A stretch of 64,000 nucleotides of DNA from Lepidurus packardi (lineage: Eukaryota; Arthropoda; Branchiopoda; Notostraca; Triopsidae): contig JAKZAN010000006.1 of assembly GCA_023053545.1 (NCBI GenBank), positions 8,195,851-8,259,850 on the forward strand, given 5' to 3'. The notes under the pieces were generated by a model. That model saw only the letters and a list, made by a program, of their open reading frames with translations. It was not told where the DNA came from and ran no database searches. This document shows positions 38,201 through 47,029 of the stretch, piece by piece. The stretch's first letter is position 1. The number at the start of each line of letters is the position of its first letter. The position numbers and the translations under genes are program-made.

Positions 38201-41200
38201 GCGCGGCCAAAGAACGATTCAATGTAGAGACAAAAGCCGAAGAACAAGGAGAAGACAGCAGCGAATCGTCGCCTTTTCAAGCGGCAGGAGTCCCTTCCAA
38301 TTGGGTGGTAAAAAAAACAACAACACGGCTTTAAATTGTGTTTCAAACTTTACTAAAGATGTCAACGTGCTCGTCACGTTGTGCTTATAGGAGCGTAAAA
38401 CATCGTACGCTGGGAGACGCTCCCGCCGGAATTCCATCAGCGAAGAGCACCACTTGACCATCGAGCATTTTGGGGGTAGTCAAGAGAACCTAAACATGTT
38501 CGCCCGTAATCCGGATAAAGAACCTGTGACGGTGGCACATATTGGCCGCAGGGTTTCATCGGAAGTAGCCGAAACGCCCACGAATCGTAAAACCGGGGAA
38601 TTCAAAGCTCGTTCTCATGAAAACCTGTTGGATGCTGTAGCCTGGACGGATAACCGCGACTTGGAAGAAAGAAAATCCCGCACCAGCAGTCCGTACAGCA
38701 TGAACGGCACCAATCCCAGCCGGATTGAACAAAGCGCCAGCCCTGTCGAGTCCGAGTACTATGTTAGTAAATCTGCCAAAGCGACAAGTTTTGCAGAGCT
38801 GTCCAAATCGAGGGAAGCCTTGGGTGGGTCCGGTATCAACATCGTTTATATGCAGCATGACAAGGAAAGCATCAAAACGGGAACTCTGTCCCGGAAACCC
38901 AGTGATCGGAAACCCACAGATGCATACAATGCTCTTTCGTGGCAATCACCTTCGCCGTCGGGCTCCCATGAGGGGCGTTCCTCAAATGAAGAAGGTAGGA
39001 TTCTTCATTTCTTATGAATTGAACGCGCAAACAGTGGATATTTGTGTTTAGATGGCATGGACTCGAACGATTTGCATGGCATCAAGAAAAAGATGGAAGA
39101 AAAGCGAAAGAGATTCGAAGATGAGAAACGGAAAATGGAAGTCATTCTTAGCAAACAGCGTCAGAAAGTGGGGAAAATGGCGTTTTTACAAGCCGTGGTC
39201 AAGGTAAATCGAAGTTACTAAACAGAAAGGGTTGTTTTAAGTTACGCTTTCATAGGGCAAGACATCCATGAGTCAGGACAGTCCTGATTATGAGCCGGAG
39301 CCCGAAATGAGTGTTGGTTCGCAACGTCAGTATTCCATGGAGGTAAGTTAGTTCTTTCCAATGAGAAAACTACCGTTTTTCAATAATTGAAAGTAGTTTT
39401 ATTGACTATTATGAAGACATGCTATAGCTTTAAAATGAAGACTAATTTTCTACAATAATTAGTAATTTAGAAAAATGCTGTTTTTCGTCTTGTCCAGGAA
39501 TTGGAAGAACGACAGTGGCAGAATAGAGATAGACGAGCACCGGATTCCGTGATTAGCCCCGAATTGAACACCGGGGATTATGAACAGTACCAACATTCGC
39601 TTACTATGTAAAAGATGATGTTCATTTCTCTAATATTCCTTTTTTCAACTTTGCTTATCTTTTTTTGTAGCATGAACGAGCTTCAATCAGACATGCAACG
39701 CCTTTCTGTGCAACAGCGCCAGTTGCAAAAGCCTTATGATCCGTACGCCCCCCAAGTTATCGACTCCATTCCAGCTCTACCTCAACAGTCGCAAGCCCCG
39801 CTTCCTGCTCCCACTTCACAATTCTACTTACATGACCCACAAACACCTCGCCGTACTTGGGGCAGTCCTCATCCCCCTCCTCAGCAGCAGCAACAACAGC
39901 AGCAGGCCCCACAGCAACCCAGTCCCATGCAAAGGCCCTTGACGCCCCAGCAACACGCGTATCATCCAGCTCAGCAATCTCCGTACGGCCCTGAAACCAA
40001 CATGTACAGCCATGGCAATACGTTACGTCGAGCTCAGTGGGGCCAACCCCAACCTATGCGACCTATGCTGAGTCCCTATATGGTCGGGCCGGTTTACAGT
40101 CCTGCTGGTCCTCCTCCACCTCCTCCTGGACCTCGTTACATGGATTCGCATGGATATCCCATCATGGGAGACCATGGCTATCAAAATGGTGGGCCTGTAC
40201 CCATGCACGAGCCCATGAACGAGCACTATTACTATCCAACGCAGAGTTATAGTCTTCAGCAGCAGCCTTATCCTTCTCAGTCCTCCCAAGCGGCGTATAT
40301 GACGCCTAATCACCAATCTCCTATGGCGAGTATGCCTTACCCATCCTCGGCGGATCAACGAGCTCCTTTTAGACTCCATACGGATCCTCCTGCACCCTCA
40401 CCACAGCAGCAACAGCAGCTTTATGAGAGCCCAGTAACCACCCCACAACGGCCTAAGCCTCAGCTACAAGCAGTACAGCAGCAATACGAGTCCCCTGTCA
40501 TGGCCCGGATTAGTCAGCAGCACTACGAGAGTCCTTTAGCCGCTTCCAGTACGCCTATATTAGGTCGCCAATCGCCCAAAATAGACACGACTCCGAAGCC
40601 CATAACGCGTGAACGTACACCCCCAGTGAGCAGTGTGCACCATGCTCCTTTGCCTGCACCTTCCATTGATGATATGGAGCCACAGAATGTATCGTTTATA
40701 GAAATCCCGGGTCGGGAGCAGGACGTGATGGAGCAGTTGCCCCGACGCTTGAAATCATTGAATATTACATCCGGCAATAGAACGTATCGAATTCCCAACG
40801 AGTCCGTTTCGCCACCGAGGCCGTCCATCAACCGAACTTTCAAGATTCCGCAAGTGGAACGCATACCCAACGGATCCAGCAGCTACGAAGCGGAAGACAA
40901 GGAGAAAGATGAAGAGGATGAAGCCTTGTTGGCTGCTGTCAAGACCTTGAAGCTTAAAGAAGACGTTGGATCCGATAAGGGCTTCATTATTACGTTTGAT
41001 GACGCCGCAGGCCCACCCAAACGCCCTAAACCGCAGTTGGGAATGAAACGAACATCACCGAAAAAATCTTCCACTTCTTCCGACTGTTCCCCGTCGCCTG
41101 TGCCAAGCAAGATGGATTTTATAGTAACTTTTGAGGCTTTGCTTACGAAACGACGATTCATGAAAATATACTCTTTACCTCTTTTTTTATTTTCTCTGCT

Positions 41201-44200
41201 GTAATAGGAGGAAAGTCCGATTCGTTCGTTGACTGCCAAAGCGAGGAGTGAAGAGAAAGAAAATCGCTCTCCATCAAGAAATGTGGCACGGGATTCTCCC
41301 GCAAGGCATCAGGAAGATATGTCAACGCCTTCAGATATGTTTAGCGCTTCCCGGTCCCAGCCCAGTTCAGATGTAGTGGATCGAAGCCCGGGTTTGGGTC
41401 TTGTGATTGGTGATGAACTCCTTAATCCTGATCCGGTAATTTCGCCTTTTCAATCCTACAAAAACGATTTCTTACTCATTTTTGCTACTGTTACATAGTT
41501 CGCCATAGACGAAATGGAACGCAAGAAAGAGAAAATTATGATGCTTTCTTTGAGAAGGAAACAGCAACAGGAAGAATCGAAGTTGCAGAAAGAGCAGGAG
41601 GCTGAAAGGCGTAAAGAAGATGAGAGGTTTAAGGAAGAAGAAAAACAGCGAAAAAAGGAAGAGGAAAAAGCGAGGAGAGCGGCCATCTTTGAGCAGTACC
41701 GAATTAAAAAGGCCATGGAAGAAGCAGAAAAAGAAGTGTGTAATTTACTTTCCCCATACATTTCTCTTCTAGTAGACATACTTTAAAATTTTATTGTTCG
41801 CTTGTATGCTGATGTTCGTTTTTGACATCTTAATATGTTCCAGGGAAAACATTTTGAAATGCCCGAGACCGTAAATGCCAAACCTACACCCAAAATGCGT
41901 CCTAAAACTTTGGGCGTGTCTCCTGGGGGAAGACCACGCCCCAAAACCATCCACGTTGACTCGAATGATCTTAACTTAGCTAAATCGGGAGGGTCATTGC
42001 GAGGTAAACAGTCTTCCAATTCAAATATATCAGGTATTTTCCATTAAACATGACCAAAAGGGGAGGTATAGCTTTGTACTTGTCGAATAATAGAAAATCG
42101 TGGAGAGTTGCGACGCGGGGAAGGAGGACATGGTTCGAATTCGAGCTTAACAGGGGTGGGCAGACGAGGATCCAATGCTAGCCTGCAAGGAGGTACGTTC
42201 AGTTTCTGCTCCGGAAGGTTTGTTTGAGTATGAGACTGTGTTTATCTCATCTGTTTATCGTAAATGCGAAGGAAGAAGAGCATGACTTAAAGTTTGAATT
42301 GGGTCCTTTTTTCTGAGCTGAATTGCATGTCTAACGTGTTCGAATGATGCATGCTCATTTTTGAGTCTTCCTGTTGCATTTTTGTAGACTCGCCTGCTCG
42401 ATACTCTTCTCGCACGTTGGATCGTGGAGGCCATTCCGGACGAAAGGATCAGTCCCTTCCTAGACAAGCACACTACGGCCAAGACGGTAAGTTTATTTTT
42501 CTTCTCGCGCATGCCTGCCTTGCATTTGGGATTGGAGCAAAAGCTTTTTTTATGCATTGTGGGATAGGAGCGTTGGACACACGAGCGTCCATAATTGCTT
42601 GCCTTTATTTTAATTTCTACTGCCGCTAGTAAAACCGTAAGCTAATTTGTTTCTAATCAAAAACTAAATGTCTGGCAAGCCTTTTGTGGATTTAAAAACT
42701 CCTATTAAGAACTCCTAACTTTTTTGCGTTGGATCTCAAACATGATTGTTGTTATCTTTCTCATCTTTGCCACCACCAAAGTGAAGCGAAGTGGAACTGG
42801 TATAAGACGTGGCGGTAGTTTTCGCAGTTCACGCGAAAATTTGGCAAGCTCTTATGGAGGTTTTCGTGGCTCCAATATTTCTCTGGATGAAGGTCTGTCT
42901 AAAATCACACTACTTTTTGTAGTTTATTCCTGTTAGGATTCTTTTGGTCGTCGCTCGTTTTATTATATGTATGGTCCTCTATCTTTATTGCATGATTTGT
43001 GTTTTTTTGGGTTCCTCTCCGTATCCCTTTGTGGTTCATCTACACATAAAAGACGACTACTTTGAGACCATGCACTCGCCCAGTCTTAGTCACTCGAGCA
43101 GAAAAGGATCTTCTTATTTAGGTAACGTTATATGCACCTACACAGGTAGTAAAAAAGGAATTGGGCGCTTGTTCGGTTTTGTCATGCTTAATTAACCCCG
43201 CTTAGCTTTTTCGCTAAACAGTCTTTAATTTGATTACCAATCCGACTTGACTCCAACTAAAAAAAATAAAAAAAACTTTTGAAAATGTCCCTTCTTTTTC
43301 TTGGAACTAACCACCTCTGTTAACCTACAGCTTCCCGCCCTTTGTCTGCCACACCTGGACGAGGAACTACCTTGGGAGGAAGACGATATGGATCCCTCGT
43401 TAACTTGTCGGGTAAGAATATTTAACCAGCGTAGTGGTGGTGTTGGTTACGTCTTCCCATGCATGCAGATAGCATTTTGGTGTCTTTTTCACCTCTGACG
43501 CAAATGTGAATGGCTAAACCTCGTGGGTGCTATCCTACTTCTGGATTTCTAGAGTTCAATGTTGAATTGATTAGTTTGAAACTCGGTGTTGGTCTTAGCC
43601 TTGTGATCTCTATGTCTATGGGCATGGTGTAGGTGCATTGTCGTTGGCTCCGGGTGGAGAATTGGATTTGGGGTTAAGCAGCGGAGGGCGACATAGTGCC
43701 ACGCCCCCTCGAAGGGCACCTTCGCCGGCTTTGGCCGCGCAGGCAGCTTTGCGGCGACTTCCGTCTCCTTCCGGTATTAACCCCTTTTCTGTTTTGTGGC
43801 CAAGTTTTAAATTTTCCAGCTCACTTCGGTCACTACTTTGATCCCTGCTTTGATTTTGTAACAAATGTTCGTTATCTTAATCATCTAGGACCAGGTTCTT
43901 TGCCTCCAGGGTTGATTTCCAAACGCCGGGGATTCGATGATGGAGCAAGTGATATTAGTTCTGCCAGTAACAACGTTGATTACATGGGTAATTGAAACAC
44001 ATTCCAAAAAAGGGCATGAAAGTTTAACTGTATTTCTTTAATCGTAAATAGGTCCACGGTTATACAAGCAGCCAGCCGCTAGATCAAATCGCTCGAACAT
44101 TATCAATGCAGTCGAGTATTGTGTTTTCCCCGGAGTAGTCAATCGTGAAGCCAAGCAACGCGTGTTGGAAGAAATCGCTCGTTCCGAAAACAAAAACTTT

Positions 44201-44539
44201 TTAGTTCTTTTTCGTGACGCTGGTTGCCAGTTTAGGGCGCTATATTCGTACTGTCCAGATGGTGATGAAGTCATCAAGCTTTATGGCAACGGTCCCAAAG
44301 TGATCACGGAAAATATGTTTGAGAAGTTCTTCAAGTAAGTGTTCAAGTTCTCAAGATGGATTAGAATCTAATGGGATGTTTTTTTATTTTTAAGATATAA
44401 TTCTGGTGGTAAATGTTTTTCGCAAATTCATACCAAGCATTTAACCGTAACTATTGACGCTTTTACCATCCAGCCAAGTTTATGGCAAGGCAAGCGGGCG
44501 ACTTTGCCGAATCGCAAAGACATGACGTTGGTCATTTAA
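20261..44539 (+). CDS. Patronin: Patronin (CAMSAP family microtubule minus-end-binding protein)
   Basis: Caps and stabilises microtubule minus ends. Exons: 20261-20362, 34023-34118, 34208-34423, 34489-34725, 34784-35034, 35217-35338, 35602-35763, 35978-36067, 37336-37503, 37940-38033, 38097-38307, 38391-38994, 39052-39203, 39256-39342, 39498-39607, 39671-41123, 41208-41435, 41499-41735, 41844-42033, 42094-42192, 42388-42486, 42782-42892, 43053-43121, 43331-43411, 43633-43773, 43889-43987, 44052-44334, 44395-44539; 5937 nt, 1978 residues. N-terminal CAMSAP calponin-homology domain (exons 2-6), conserved GEEFVVHRGRG (exon 11), coiled coils in exons 13 and 18 (IKKKMEEKRKRFEDEKRK; Glu/Lys/Arg-rich), Q/P-rich exon 16, and a complete C-terminal CKK domain (exons 26-28; NAVEYCVFPGVVN to TLPNRKDMTLVI). 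Exon 1 joins as ELQDFNSYNKFQ/AKQRASVKWLLS, matching the family N-terminus. Least certain: the 41123 donor (GTAACT) and cassette exon 37336-37503. Confidence 0.94.
21959..22350. mobile_element. Pogo/Tigger-like MITE
   Basis: The left end CAGTAGAACCTCGCTATAAC and the right end (reverse complement CAGTAAAATCTCGCTACAAC) are terminal inverted repeats that continue with GTACACC. The interior repeats the CGGCTATAACGTA unit several times. These ends resemble those of pogo/Tigger DNA transposons (Tc1/mariner superfamily). At about 390 bp with no transposase it is non-autonomous. Flanks read ATATT on the left and TATTC on the right, so a TA-type target duplication is plausible but not clean. Confidence 0.75.
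25294..30261 (+). CDS. Uncharacterised 1655-residue protein, nested in Patronin intron 1 or its alternative N-terminal exon
   Basis: One uninterrupted frame of 4968 nt; an in-frame stop lies just upstream and the first ATG is at 25294 (MGKSQRSQQGSWNPF). I do not recognise the family. It is hydrophilic, rich in Ser, Lys, Glu and Arg, with no signal peptide or membrane span. Visible elements: acidic/basic N-terminus; a motif found three times, at about 198 (SWSDLEEHFASVYEPL), 662 (SWSNQDFEKIYEP) and 1529 (SWSDLESIIF); a proline-basic stretch KPPKLPPKMG; a Cys cluster CSVCSCSSC near 531; a basic helical segment near 710 (KLIRKLKDKLRESMEAEG). Codons look like those of the neighbouring genes, so it is probably a real protein. 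CAG/GTAAAC at 30234 is a phase-0 donor nine codons before the stop, which would join it in frame to Patronin exon 2. Otherwise it is a separate intronless gene; ATTAAA near 30362 and AATAAA near 31006 could serve it. Confidence 0.75.
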   Translation: MGKSQRSQQGSWNPFSNPNNEELKGSVGIRSEVSAVTDNLEAETEHSLQRRTRKSSTNKKGLKSWKNKSNKEAQRSVRHKKKAEALKQLLDDFPETEDLRDSDLEDDSLRKEAHDVEVLAYIKKTSEAIDRNDNKDLEDSLSEAESLYQSRKLLMRQMITQQVNDRRHQKKQNDKAVGNAVDYGGGEQATRPNSVADSWSDLEEHFASVYEPLPLQVHMETWRTMSREDIIQHISSQRLQDELKYMSRSEILQRIDEIKKGDRYGPSGAAGKNGGKPPKLPPKMGCKKNKPLNQDSSTSYQYHTYLNSSNLGPVLIQGQSLAQIFQAKLKARETGSEHTLRNSKTVQRSQSMASGSNTRNDESSLGGSVVSRHASFSSSQGFKRHPQHQTRTQVMVHVEAAIRDEDFYSEAEHRHSNSTVMQQQQQPLYVSRTEILAKWQRYEGMDEELGPRRSKTTRNGKSTRSSSTSTSNRSKRTNSSAQSRPVCKDVRSKARQRRHSISSETRSVYDGTWDYCSTRDGHARERPNYEDCSVCSCSSCETVTEPQETPALEGLRSNLTKHACRQHEAIYVVNGSEVTPNAASTKGLVTEQGSCQILDEKDRAGSSLPTHTPEPVPLSQVKWRRLEREKRILVEQERRLLELSRTLRHQSPSASDKEVRNSWSNQDFEKIYEPISPGLLQKRRLKPTSRTQSSKSSHSTNGRKEKHHVNREKLIRKLKDKLRESMEAEGNPELLEKRQKQLKKLLHQALDASTETLSNISLGLIYVPMEEHPKLSKLKALEATDYDTFGSIDSLIFEPKIPTAEDIAEAQEEVSNHFEYLNHEEANSDSDREFSYRSDKTGPEDAISVDSMFTSPSQLHAGTGVSPSDMRLRRDHPDLSVLQNLVPPPDDEYQSDSSLSSFSSVIFQGKKFVDDSKGIKAKFGAAVMSGTVMTVASLEVRERVTQSEADITVIPTSTEPERDLTSETSEVDTETTNGIGCRDSEPYTHADSDTSWDYMEGKKVTSLSDRHAEHHVIDTTDANFHKSLEPFVIGNLRKRPSQPNSLDLGVGLEETDQMLHSLRLAEDMQVTNSLKLLYQSAQEASAAPPKDLSLPDMKIGSQANQMSQPISLTTSTDSNSNSTEKTSIESGIMSGPLLDSPPQINSPNNYPSHSSSIDSARNSSDGDGTEELTASDSLVNAQLQVYGHKHGEPLYGAKNTVAANMLLAEYAQKKSLSDYKEVPIVLRNGNPMQLSEQVFRDTLPRNKNSSTKSEAEKEQTEKTLESIHASSVNGNLADLKLNLNPKMVSPFGIGRRDTMIRELKLKLKEKFQVEPNSDSESARHAPLQASDSRMSRHSVTAKRELLAPKFNQIFGSLVSSKLTKRNDSSMLQIPPTCVSAHQLAPQISEKQPKVGEQNQGKDRHWNVAEKAMVLQEEISELAYETEASSIYDPSLPDDVKDLVPLPRVTLPSKNRGSHQHSEMTGLPSAALLMHNEFYQAPHWNEWEPEMAAQEERQPVAPSVRPENVPGASKSVRFSGRRKVDPNNSWSDLESIIFAEDRSVTSFHLAAAMAVYPSAALLAASAAPPASHKAPMSRMATYNDDWLFWDQLHKMRRSNVPEDRERWQDEKTKRMLLWVHHSQSQLVNSSQDSSHGAAITNQPGWWQVNNENEPFS
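30410..30527. repeat. Small MITE-like repeat, copy 3
   Basis: Ends CGTCACAGACAC and (inverted) CGTCACAGACGC make a terminal inverted repeat of about 11 bp around a 118-bp body that contains ACAGTAAAC. It resembles the two copies in frazzled introns. Confidence 0.6.
32716..32754 (+). other. Weak candidate alternative first coding exon of Patronin
   Basis: ATG opens 13 codons (MAHRLSMSSPSPK) and is followed by AAG/GTTAAC, a possible phase-0 donor that would join exon 2 in frame. There is no independent support. Confidence 0.2.
37336..37503 (+). other. Patronin cassette exon 9, open in two frames
   Basis: Bounded by TTCTTACAG and a GTAAAAG donor, 168 nt, so it can be skipped without changing frame. 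Neighbouring exons are in phase 1; in that phase it encodes a Trp/Cys/His-rich segment with C-x11-ish spacing, containing FTKCSYCW and FHSHFGHAH. In phase 0 it is also open and reads as an ordinary Gly/Pro/Ser-rich linker (LYRGRTFILNGGG). Phase continuity favours the first reading. The flanking intron is long (36068-37335) and holds no other convincing exon. Confidence 0.55.
38034..38096 (+). other. 63-nt in-frame Patronin intron without stop codon
   Basis: The sequence runs GTACAC to TGTTTTTCTTAG, is A+T-rich and has a clear pyrimidine tract, so it looks like an ordinary short intron. Its removal restores a conserved-looking junction (PKPDN/GEEFVVHRGRG). It is divisible by three and open, so retention would add 21 residues silently. 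Confidence 0.7.
42094..43987 (+). other. Array of seven symmetric phase-1 Patronin exons
   Basis: Exons 42094-42192 (99), 42388-42486 (99), 42782-42892 (111), 43053-43121 (69), 43331-43411 (81), 43633-43773 (141) and 43889-43987 (99) all begin and end in phase 1 and are multiples of three. They encode Arg/Ser/Gly-rich linker with repeated basic-Ser motifs (RRGSNASL, RRGSFRSSRENLAS, SRKGSSYL, RRYGSLVNL). Any subset could be spliced in or out between the coiled coil and the CKK domain. Confidence 0.8.
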
Positions 44540-45388
44540 ATCATCATTTATTCAACCACCCTTATTGTAACGATTAAAGAACAAAGTCTCTGATCGTCTC
44601 AGCGAATGGTGTATGGGCGGAGGTCGCGAAACTCAGTGCCACGTGTTTGTAGAAGTTTTCTTAGCAGGATCGTCGCAGGCAGTAGTAGGCAGCTCCAGTG
44701 ATGAAAAATTTGACATTAGCTTGGAAATTAAGCAAGCCAGATTCACTCTTTGTGAGTTTCTTAGTTAATTTTATTGTTTTACTTCCTTCCAGTAAATACC
44801 AGAAGATGGCGAATCAATTTTTTTCAGTTGGATAACAAGTGCTACATTCCCATAGTTTGCGTGATATTTGCTTCCTCTAGCACACTATGTTCTTCTACGC
44901 TTAATTTTCGATCGTTTTAACCGGCACATACTTCGAGTGCAAAAAAGGAGGGCTAAGGGTGCCTCTCATTTGAACTAATTATGGTTTCATGGGTTTCGAC
45001 GATGCGTACATTTGTCACTTTTTTTCTGTTGTAAAGTACATTAGAAACGAAGATCCCCATTGTTTGAGTTGACAAAAGCAGAGAGAGACACTCGTGCCAG
45101 CTAAAAAGGGGTATGGCTAACCCTTTGCTTCCAGACGGGATTTTACGTGTTGTGTTGTACATAGTTAATCAATTAATAATGTGGGGGGTTGTATTACACC
45201 CAAAGCGAGAGCAATCTGATTAACCGTCATGTTTATTCCTGTGGGGAAAAACCATTGTGTAAGTTATTTGGTTTTGTCCGTTTTCTCTTAATTTCGCCCG
45301 CTGTCCTATATAAGCGAAGTCTAATAAATAACCAGCCGCTCAAGCAAATCTATAAGTGTATGTATTATTTCATAACAAAACGTTTAAC
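44540..45388. other. Convergent 3' ends of Patronin and TBC1D7
   Basis: No coding sequence is seen. ATTAAA near 44573 and AATAAA near 45324 are candidate polyadenylation signals for Patronin; TTTATT near 45235 is AATAAA on the minus strand for TBC1D7. Confidence 0.5.
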
Positions 45389-46607
45389 TTAGAGTTTCGT
45401 GCGAGAGGAACTGGGATGGACTGCGATTTCATTAAGCGCTAATGGACTTCCATTCTGCTGCCACAGATCAACAGCTTTGGTAGCAATCAAGTCAGCAGTT
45501 TCTTCAGTCATCTATTTCGTTAAATTTTACAGAATAGCTGTGGAATTGTGAAATAGTATGCTTACGTCCACTATATATTTGAGAACATCTGTTCCGGATT
45601 TGCAGAGAGAAAAAATGGGCCGTCTAAGATGAAGCAGCATGGCAAGTGTTACGAAAATGAGAATTTTACAAGAGCCCCCAACCAATTTGTCCCATATTCT
45701 GCACAGAATACGACTCACATTTATAAAGTGAGTGATAACTGCAGAAAAGTACCTTTCAAGAGCTGATTCTGGTAAGACTTTGGCGAAACACTGCCCAAAC
45801 CATTCGTTCAGTGGGAAAACATCCCAAGCATCCATTTTTGTTAAATGCCTACGACATCATTTATGAATACATTTTGTATTACAGCTATTGTGCTTGTAAA
45901 GTCCAATAGCTACTTATTATTGTATCATAAAACCTACTGGTAAAGAGCAGCATCTTCAGTTTCAAGTTTGTTTGCAAAAACCTGCTTGAGGTTTTTTATT
46001 TCCTTTTCAAACTTCTTCACATGAACAAAAAAACCTTTGGAAAACCAATAGCATTCAGCTTCAGAATCGAACATTTTTACTATGCTCTCGGTAATAGCCA
46101 GGCAGTTTCTTTGTAAGGGTTCAGCCAACTAGTCAAGTCGATCAGCTTAGTTTAAGGGGAGAAAGGGTATATCCTAGGATACTTGTCTCTTGTGATCAAA
46201 GTTTAATCTCCTTTCTTCCAGGAGCCACATTAGGACGATGCGTTCAGCTAGTGGAGAATTAGATGTTGTGTAACCCATAACATCAAGGGCGTGTGACAAA
46301 TCATCGTACTGCATACATCTTTGCTGCCAAACCCATTCCTGATTTTCGACATGTACAGGTAATATGCCTAGAAAATAGCCGTTTGTGATAAGGTTCTTAG
46401 CGTAATATAAATGTTACCAAAAAGTACTTTCCAAAGAAGGTTACGATACAATGCAGGAACTGGAAATCGAATACAAAATTGCCGGAGTTTAGAAGCGTCA
46501 AATGGTCTCTCTTTCAATAATATTTCCAACGATTTCTTTTCTTCTACGCCACGAAATCCTACTTTTTCGTAGTAATAGGAGCGAAAATTTCTCTCATCTA
46601 AAGCCAT
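45389..46607 (-). CDS. TBC1D7: TBC1D7, TBC-domain subunit of the TSC complex
   Basis: In animals TBC1D7 is the third subunit of the TSC1-TSC2 complex, which inactivates Rheb and so restrains mTORC1. Minus-strand exons 46607-46418, 46367-46183, 46128-45938, 45848-45753, 45698-45566 and 45511-45389 sum to 918 nt, 305 residues (human about 293). The N-terminus [20 protein letters not shown] is nearly the vertebrate sequence. The TBC fold follows: [48 protein letters not shown] and [10 protein letters not shown]; the last helix carries [12 protein letters not shown]. Like the vertebrate protein it shows no clear IxxDxxR arginine finger in the N-terminal TBC half, consistent with a structural rather than catalytic role. 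Introns are 50-100 nt. It is convergent with Patronin. Confidence 0.93.
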
Positions 46608-46784
46608 GTTTGTTGTTTATTCAAAGTGGGCCTATTTACTTTCGGAAGCTGGAAGCTAATGGCACCGCTTCTGACTGTAGAAGATTAGAGATAGCACTTT
46701 GGCATTCGGTAAGCCACAAGACTTTTGATAAGAAAAGAAAAACGGACTTGACTGATGGCCTAAAAGACGGCCAATAAAAACCTA

Positions 46785-46918
46785 TCAAATTATATCAAGT
46801 TGTATCAAATCATCTATCAAATGCCATCACGTTGTATCAAACTTCTATCAACTGCTATCAAGTTGTATCAAACTCGATCAAGCGTATCAAATTCTATCAA
46901 GTTGTATCAAAATTTCTC
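46785..46918 (+). repeat. TATCAA-rich tandem tract
   Basis: About 12 imperfect units built on TATCAA, often as CTATCAAGTTGTATCAAA, in 130 bp just upstream of TBC1D7. No conserved frame. Confidence 0.75.
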
Positions 46919-47011
46919 GGAAATGCGAACTAAAATGCGAACCAAACGCGAAATGCGAAACGACTGTGTTTTCAAGGGCTATAAACTCCAGATTTTGTAA
47001 AGGTTTGTCTC

Positions 47012-47029
47012 GCCTGGCCCGGGCCAGGC
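47012..47029. other. Perfect 18-bp GC palindrome
   Basis: GCCTGGCCC followed by GGGCCAGGC, its exact inverse, within A+T-rich intergenic DNA. It could be the end of an unrecognised repeat. No partner was found. Confidence 0.6.
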
